Part shown: in pieces, positions 13,293 through 17,604 of the stretch
Numbering within the stretch: position 1 is the stretch's first letter
Layout: every line of letters begins with the position of its first letter
DNA from: Pseudomonadota bacterium
Lineage (GTDB): Bacteria > Myxococcota_A > Polyangia > Polyangiales > Polyangiaceae
Direction: 5' to 3'
Assembly (NCBI GenBank): GCA_023428245.1
Contig: JAEYYX010000100.1
Coordinates: 1-17,604 of the forward strand
Length of the DNA stretch: 17,604 nt
Program-made: the position numbers and the translations under genes
The notes under the pieces: model-generated
The model's database searches: none
Told to the model about the DNA's origin: nothing
The model's input: the letters and a program-made list of their open reading frames with translations, nothing else

Positions 13293-14054
13293 ATGACGCT
13301 TCGCTCGGCCTTTCCCCTCTGTGTGCTCCTCGGGGCCTCGTCGCTTCTCTTCTTTGGCGCCTGCAGCTCGGGCGAGGAATCTGACGGTACCGGCGGCGCT
13401 CAGAGTGGAGGGCAGGGCGGCGTGAATGCGTCGGGCGGTCGGAGTTCGTCCGGCGGAAGGGACGCCCCGGGTGGACTCGGAGGAGGCCTGGGCGGTCTTG
13501 GAGGAGCCGAGTCCGCGCTACCTCCAGGTGTTGAAAGTTGCTCGGCGCGCGCGGGGTCGTGTGAGACGCGCACCTGTGTGGCGATCGCCGAGCCAGCGCT
13601 CCATGTTTCCGAGTGCAGCGAGCTTACGCCTTCCACGAACCCGCCCACGATTGGTGCCCACTACCCCTATTGGGCGAACTTTGGCGTGTACGAGGAGCCG
13701 CTCCACGCGGGGCACTTGCTGCACTCCCTCGAGCACAGCGCAGTGGCGCTTCTTTATAACTGTGAGCTCATCGAGGCGCGGGGCGACTCTTGCGAGGAAC
13801 TCCAAGAGGAGCTGAACCGCTTTTATGATGAGTGGCCGAGCGATTCGCTCTGTTCGAGCTTCCCCCATCGCCTGATCATCGCGCCCGATCCGGGACTCGG
13901 GGTGGCCTTCGCGGCGACAGCCTGGGGCCACTACCTGGAAAGCGAGTGCTTCGACGAAGCGGCGGTGGCGGACTTTGTGAACGCTCACTATGGGAAAACC
14001 TACGAGAATATTTGTAATCCCGGCATCGACCCACGGGGCCGCTGCGCCGAGTGA
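13293..14054 (+). CDS. DUF3105 domain lipoprotein
   Basis: This 253-aa exported protein has a lipobox LFFGAC (lipidated C24), a Gly/Ser-rich linker (28-72) and a DUF3105 domain (about 115-245). The domain signature is PPTIGAHYPYWANFGVYEEP and HSLEHSAVALLYNC, rich in His (H123, H141, H144, H148), with a C-terminal WGHYLESECF motif. Paired cysteines suggest disulfides; the His cluster suggests metal or cofactor binding (inference). The family function is unknown. The ATG at 13293 follows GGGGGGA at an ideal distance, and an upstream GTG-type extension would bury the signal peptide, so it was rejected. It is followed by the DUF1592-type and DUF1552 genes, all exported. Confidence 0.88.
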   Translation: MTLRSAFPLCVLLGASSLLFFGACSSGEESDGTGGAQSGGQGGVNASGGRSSSGGRDAPGGLGGGLGGLGGAESALPPGVESCSARAGSCETRTCVAIAEPALHVSECSELTPSTNPPTIGAHYPYWANFGVYEEPLHAGHLLHSLEHSAVALLYNCELIEARGDSCEELQEELNRFYDEWPSDSLCSSFPHRLIIAPDPGLGVAFAATAWGHYLESECFDEAAVADFVNAHYGKTYENICNPGIDPRGRCAE

Positions 14055-14088
14055 CCGGCCCTGAGCAGAAAAATCTAGCGCGAGTGGT

Positions 14089-14122
14089 GCCTCGCCTACG
14101 ATTCGTGCTCGGCGGGCTTTTT
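14089..14122 (+). terminator. Candidate terminator after the DUF3105 gene
   Basis: GCCTCGCC (14089-14096) and GGCGGGC (14111-14117) form an imperfect 7-bp stem with one bulge, followed by TTTTT (14118-14122). It lies 35 bp after the stop codon, so the next gene probably has its own promoter. Confidence 0.5.
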
Positions 14123-14197
14123 CTGGCTTCTCACCGCTCGCTCTCATGAGAACCTCAGCGAGAGGCGCCGAGCCCGAGCGGGTGGCGATCGACGGAG

Positions 14198-15928
14198 ATG
14201 GCGGATTCTGTTCGAGCTCGATATCGGGCCCAGGCTGGTCGAGGCGCAGCACTTGCTCTTGCTTCGCTCGTGGCTTTTGCGACTGCCTGCAGCAGCGAGG
14301 GCGGAGCCGATATGTCGGGTGCCGGAGGGAATGGCATGCTCCCCTCTGGTGGCGCGTCTGGGCCTGGGGAGGGCTCGGGAGCGAGCTCAGGTGTAGGCGG
14401 TTCGGGCTCGCCGGGTGGCGGGGCAGGACCTGTCACGTGTGGACTCGATCTCGACACGGGCGCGGGAGTACTCCGGCGACTCTCGGCTCTCGAATACCAG
14501 CTCACGGTACAAGAGCTCTTGGCGCTACCCGAGCCTCCGAACGCCGAGGGCCTCCCTCTCGACACGGAGAGGCTTGGATTTCGTACCTACACAGATCTCC
14601 AGACCATGTCGGCCGAAAACCTGCGGGCCTACATGAGCTCAGCGGAGAAGCTGGCCGCAGCGCTCTTCGATGACGCGGCGCGAAGGGCCAAGGTCGTCGG
14701 CTGTGAGGTTCGGGAGAGTGGATGCCTCGAGAGCTTCGTCCGCTCCTTCGGACGGAAAGCGTATCGAAGATCCCTCGAGGCTCTCGAGATCTCGACGCTC
14801 TTGCAGGCGGTGCAGGCCGCTGCTCTCGATGAGCTCGACGCGTACAAGCTGGTCATCGAGGTTCTGCTCAGCTCGCCGAGTTTCCTCTATCGGGTCGAGG
14901 TGGGCAGCGAAAAGGAAGGGCTTTCGACGCTGAGTCCGACGGAGCTTGCGTCGAAATTGTCTTTCGCGCTCCATGGACGAGGTCCGTCGCCGGAGCTCCT
15001 CGACTTGGCTGAGTCCGGGGCCCTCGATTCCGAGGAAGGCCTCTTGCGCGTCGCCGAAGACCTGCTCGCTGATCGGCGCGCGCAGACATTTTTCGCTTCC
15101 TTCTTCCGTCAATGGCTCGGGTACCAAACCTTGAAGCCGATGACGCCTGCCGACGAACCTGTCTACCAGGATATGCAGGTTGAGACGGACCGCCTCATCG
15201 AAGAGTATGCCTTTGGCAGTCAAGATTTCCTGAATGTCCTTACTGCGAACCACACGTTCGTGACGCCTCGCCTCGCCACGTTCTACGGACTTCCGGCTCC
15301 CTCGTCCGACGGCCGCCTCGAATTCCCGGAGGACAGCCCTCGCGCGCACTCAGGCCTTCTGACGCACGCGAGCTTGCTCAGCGCCAAGGGCGACGGAGAC
15401 CTGATCAGCATCCGCGGCAACTGGCTCCGAAAGACCTTTCTCTGCGAATCCCTCGAGCTTCCCCCGGATCTCCAGGATACGATCGGAGAGATCTTGGTCG
15501 GGCTTGACCGCATCGCGATCTTTCAAGCCAGAAATACGCTCGGCGATTGCGCGGCGTGCCACGCGAAGATCGATCCGATCGGCCTCGGTTTGTTCGTCTT
15601 CGATCGGCGTGGGCTCTTCGATCCGAAGGTAGATCTGACACCCTACGAGATGAAGCCGGCCTTCCCGGACGCTCCCGCGCCGAACTCCTTCGAGCGGATC
15701 GCCGAGCTCAGCGCATCTCTGGCGAAGCTGCCCGAGGTTCCGAGCTGCATCGCCGAGCGAGCGTTCCTCTATGTTCACGGGCGCGAGCCGAACGCGAGCG
15801 ATGTGTGCGCGGTGCAGAGGATCGCCAGTGAGTTCAAGACGACAGGCCACGCATTCCGTTCGCTTGTCGGCGAAGTCGTCAAAGGTCCCGAATTCCGACT
15901 GCGCCGGGCGCCGGCCGTTTCTCCATGA
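14198..15928 (+). CDS. DUF1592/DUF1588/DUF1585-family (PSD/PSCyt) lipoprotein
   Basis: This 576-aa exported protein is of the planctomycete/myxobacterial cytochrome-like family. It has a lipobox ending at C31 (VAFATAC), a Gly/Ser linker (33-77) and a DUF1587-like segment (RRLSALEYQLTVQELL, about 93-108). DUF1595/DUF1592 helical regions follow (CLESFVRSFGRKAYRR to SPSFLYRVE, then LASKLSFALHG and FFRQWLGYQ). DUF1588 comes next, with LLTHASLLSAKGDGD and a CxxCH heme-type motif at C451-C454-H455 in CAACHAKIDPIGLGL. DUF1585 closes the protein (CIAERAFLYVHGREPN). The function is unknown. It is paired with the DUF1552 gene 4 bp downstream, as is common in these phyla. GGAG directly abuts the ATG at 14198, an odd spacing, but no better in-frame start gives a signal peptide. 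Confidence 0.9.
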   Translation: MADSVRARYRAQAGRGAALALASLVAFATACSSEGGADMSGAGGNGMLPSGGASGPGEGSGASSGVGGSGSPGGGAGPVTCGLDLDTGAGVLRRLSALEYQLTVQELLALPEPPNAEGLPLDTERLGFRTYTDLQTMSAENLRAYMSSAEKLAAALFDDAARRAKVVGCEVRESGCLESFVRSFGRKAYRRSLEALEISTLLQAVQAAALDELDAYKLVIEVLLSSPSFLYRVEVGSEKEGLSTLSPTELASKLSFALHGRGPSPELLDLAESGALDSEEGLLRVAEDLLADRRAQTFFASFFRQWLGYQTLKPMTPADEPVYQDMQVETDRLIEEYAFGSQDFLNVLTANHTFVTPRLATFYGLPAPSSDGRLEFPEDSPRAHSGLLTHASLLSAKGDGDLISIRGNWLRKTFLCESLELPPDLQDTIGEILVGLDRIAIFQARNTLGDCAACHAKIDPIGLGLFVFDRRGLFDPKVDLTPYEMKPAFPDAPAPNSFERIAELSASLAKLPEVPSCIAERAFLYVHGREPNASDVCAVQRIASEFKTTGHAFRSLVGEVVKGPEFRLRRAPAVSP

Positions 15929-15932
15929 GGTC

Positions 15933-17288
15933 ATGATGATTCATCACCTGCCCCGAAGGACTCTGCTGCGAGGCGCTGGCGCGCTCTTGGCCCTGCCTTT
16001 CCTCGAGATCATGACTTCGAAGAAAGCAGCGGCTCAAACCACGAAACCGCAGCGTTTTTTCGCCTTCTTTTACCCGAACGGGACAGACCCCGGGCAGTTC
16101 GAGCCGAAGGCGGGGCCTCTCGTTCCAGGCCAGCTTCCGCCATGTCTCATCGATCTCGAGGGGTTTGTCTCCGAGCGGATCTGGCCCGCACAAGAGAGCG
16201 TTCTCTCGGAGGTGACGGTGGTAACGGGTACGAACCACTCGGGAGTTTCGACCGACATCCACATCCCGTCGATGGCGCTCTCCGCGCACAAAGGAATCAA
16301 GAACAACTATACGCCTTCGGGGCCAACCCTAGATCAGTATCTCGCTGATTCTCTGCGGGGCGAGACGCCCTTTCGCAACTTGGCCCTCTCGGCCACGTCG
16401 AGCACGGACATCGCGCAAGGGAACATCTCATTCAAAGCTGACGGCCAAGTCGAGACGGTGATTCGAAATCCTCGGCAGCTCTTCGCGAACTTGTTCGGCA
16501 TGACAGCCGTCGATGCCGCGGGTGAGGCGCGCGCTCGGCGTCGCGCTTCCGTGCTCGATCTCGTCAAAGCGGACGCGGAGCGCTTGAAGGCGAAGCTCGG
16601 GCGAGCCGATCAAACGCGTCTCGATCAATACTTTCAGTCCGTGACGGAGCTCGAAGCTCAGCTCGGGGGCGGCTCGAGCACGTGTCAGGCTCCGAGTGAG
16701 CCTGCAATGGCGGGAGATTGGCACCAGAAGTCCAAGCTGTTCATCGATCTGGCGGTGCTCGCTTTGTCTTGCGATCTGACGCGCGTCGTTTCTTTTCAGT
16801 ACAGCGATAGCTGGGGCGTAACGTACTCTGACTACAGCCTCGGCCAGGGCATCGAAGGGGTCGGGGATTGGTCCGATCACTTCATCTCGCACAAGCTCGA
16901 TGACACCGATCGCGCGACTGATCTTGACGGGCTGAGCCGGACCGAAGCGATGCGCATCGCGAACGCGCGAGTGATCGCCACAACGCGCTTCAAGGTGCGA
17001 CGTTTTGCATATCTCGTGAATGCCCTCCGCAGCGTCACTACCGAAAACGGCACGCTGCTCGACGAGACCCTCGCTCTCTACGCCTCAGAAAACGGTGACG
17101 GCGACAGTCACGCCAGGACGCGTATGCCGGTCATGATCGCGGGGCACGCCGGGGGCTTCGCTACGGGCCGCAGTGTCGACGCGAAAGACAAGAACACCGG
17201 AGCCCTTCACGCATCCATCATTCGCCGCTTTGGGCTCGACGTGTCGAGCTACGGGGACCCGGTCGGTACTCCCATCGAAGGGCTCTAG
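15933..17288 (+). CDS. Tat-exported DUF1552 protein
   Basis: This 451-aa protein of unknown function has a twin-arginine signal (PRRTLLRGAGALLALPFLE, RR at 8-9; probable cleavage after KKAAA). Export by Tat implies folding, perhaps with a cofactor, before translocation. Family hallmarks are RFFAFFYPNGTDPGQFEP, VVTGTNHSGVSTDIHIPSM, the central TRVVSFQYSDSWG, and ALYASENGDGDSHARTRMPV near the C terminus. The start is ATG 15933 (or the adjacent ATG 15936), 4 bp after the DUF1592-family stop, whose TGAGG provides the ribosome-binding site. A longer frame running back into the previous gene was rejected. The tight spacing implies co-translation and a shared process with the lipoprotein. Confidence 0.9.
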   Translation: MMIHHLPRRTLLRGAGALLALPFLEIMTSKKAAAQTTKPQRFFAFFYPNGTDPGQFEPKAGPLVPGQLPPCLIDLEGFVSERIWPAQESVLSEVTVVTGTNHSGVSTDIHIPSMALSAHKGIKNNYTPSGPTLDQYLADSLRGETPFRNLALSATSSTDIAQGNISFKADGQVETVIRNPRQLFANLFGMTAVDAAGEARARRRASVLDLVKADAERLKAKLGRADQTRLDQYFQSVTELEAQLGGGSSTCQAPSEPAMAGDWHQKSKLFIDLAVLALSCDLTRVVSFQYSDSWGVTYSDYSLGQGIEGVGDWSDHFISHKLDDTDRATDLDGLSRTEAMRIANARVIATTRFKVRRFAYLVNALRSVTTENGTLLDETLALYASENGDGDSHARTRMPVMIAGHAGGFATGRSVDAKDKNTGALHASIIRRFGLDVSSYGDPVGTPIEGL

Positions 17289-17292
17289 AAAA

Positions 17293-17310
17293 CGCGCGTT
17301 TAGGTGCGCG
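17293..17310 (+). terminator. Weak hairpin after the DUF1552 gene
   Basis: CGCGC (17293-17297) and GCGCG (17306-17310) form a 5-bp stem with an 8-nt loop, followed by ATTTG. It overlaps a 12-bp perfect palindrome, AAACGCGCGTTT (17290-17301). It is 4 bp after the stop codon; termination is possible but not clear. Confidence 0.3.
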
Positions 17311-17331
17311 ATTTGCCGGACCTCGCCCCAC

Positions 17332-17604
17332 GTGACACATTTTTGTCTCGTGTCTGGCGCTCGAGCACACTCATTGTCGGTGCGAGCCGCTCTCGCCTTT
17401 GCCCTTGTGGCCGCGAGCGCATCTGTGCGCGCTGAGGACGGGTCTCGGGCCCAGGCGCCGAAGGAACGCCAGACATCCGCTTCCCAAGCCCAGGCGACTC
17501 GTCCGAGCTCTTCGGGGAGCGCAAAGGACTTGCCGGCGCGGCCGCCTTCGCCCAGCGCGGCCCCGAGTGCGCCGCCCGGCGCGGCCCCGAGTGCGCCGCC
17601 CGGC
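17332..17604 (+). CDS. Exported Ala/Pro-rich repeat protein, 3'-truncated by window edge
   Basis: An open frame runs to the window end. It encodes a Sec-type signal peptide (RAALAFALVAASASVRA, then ED) followed by a Gln/Ser/Ala-rich stretch and the start of Ala/Pro repeats. Possible starts are GTG 17332, GTG 17350, TTG 17374 or GTG 17380; the last two place the signal peptide best, and none has a strong Shine-Dalgarno. The Pro/Ala composition suggests an extended periplasmic or surface spacer before a domain that lies outside the window. It is 43 bp or more after the DUF1552 gene, so it may belong to the same secreted-protein cluster. Confidence 0.55.
   Translation, partial: MTHFCLVSGARAHSLSVRAALAFALVAASASVRAEDGSRAQAPKERQTSASQAQATRPSSSGSAKDLPARPPSPSAAPSAPPGAAPSAPPG
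17557..17604 (+). repeat. 24-bp perfect tandem repeat (at least two copies)
   Basis: Two identical 24-bp units (17557-17580 and 17581-17604), starting GCGGCCCCGAGTGCGC, each encode AAPSAPPG in the exported protein. The repeat reaches the last base of the window, so the copy number is unknown. Perfect identity suggests recent expansion by slippage. Confidence 0.9.

Noticed and set aside
17290..17301. AAACGCGCGTTT palindrome as a protein-binding site
   Set aside because: It lies directly after a stop codon and overlaps a hairpin; a 3'-end role is simpler, and short CG palindromes are common at this GC content.

Overview
The window looks like chromosomal DNA from a high-GC myxobacterium (phylum Myxococcota, most likely the Polyangiales/Sorangium-like group). 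This is inferred from gene content. There is a eukaryote-type Ser/Thr kinase, several lipoproteins with long Gly/Ser linkers, a Cys-rich modular lipoprotein, and a DUF1592-type lipoprotein paired with a Tat-exported DUF1552 protein. I saw no mobile elements, CRISPR array, tRNA or rRNA.

Layout. (1) 1-695: the 3' part of a short-chain dehydrogenase, convergent with (2) a three-gene minus-strand operon (4669 to 783): a secreted TPR-type protein, a Cys-rich lipoprotein, and a membrane-anchored Ser/Thr kinase. Spacings are 50 and 30 bp, so this is probably one envelope-sensing unit. (3) 5068-5445: a small SET-domain protein (minus strand), followed by about 970 bp with no convincing gene, only two weak small ORFs. 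(4) 6195-7096: a stand-alone rpsD unit with a good -35 box, a long structured leader containing two mutually exclusive helices, a Cys-free cyanobacterial/plastid-like ribosomal protein S4, and a clear intrinsic terminator. (5) 7152-9812: a Fur-family regulator followed by exbB-exbD-tonB, the energy-transducing complex for TonB-dependent outer-membrane uptake. The exbB start lies in a possible RNA switch. (6) 9911-10726 (minus): a one-TM protein with VASAP pentapeptide repeats, divergent from (7) a ferredoxin/flavodoxin-NADP+ reductase and an Old Yellow Enzyme family ene-reductase with a candidate operator in front of it. (8) 12799-13143 (minus): a DUF486 four-helix membrane protein. (9) 13293-17604: a run of exported proteins on the plus strand: a DUF3105 lipoprotein, a DUF1592/DUF1588-family lipoprotein with a CxxCH motif, a Tat-exported DUF1552 protein, and the start of an Ala/Pro-rich exported repeat protein that runs off the window.

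The parts I would look at first are the rpsD leader RNA, the secreted DUF3105/DUF1592/DUF1552 cluster, and the TPR/Cys-rich lipoprotein/kinase operon. All family assignments come from motif recognition by eye, and no database search was run.
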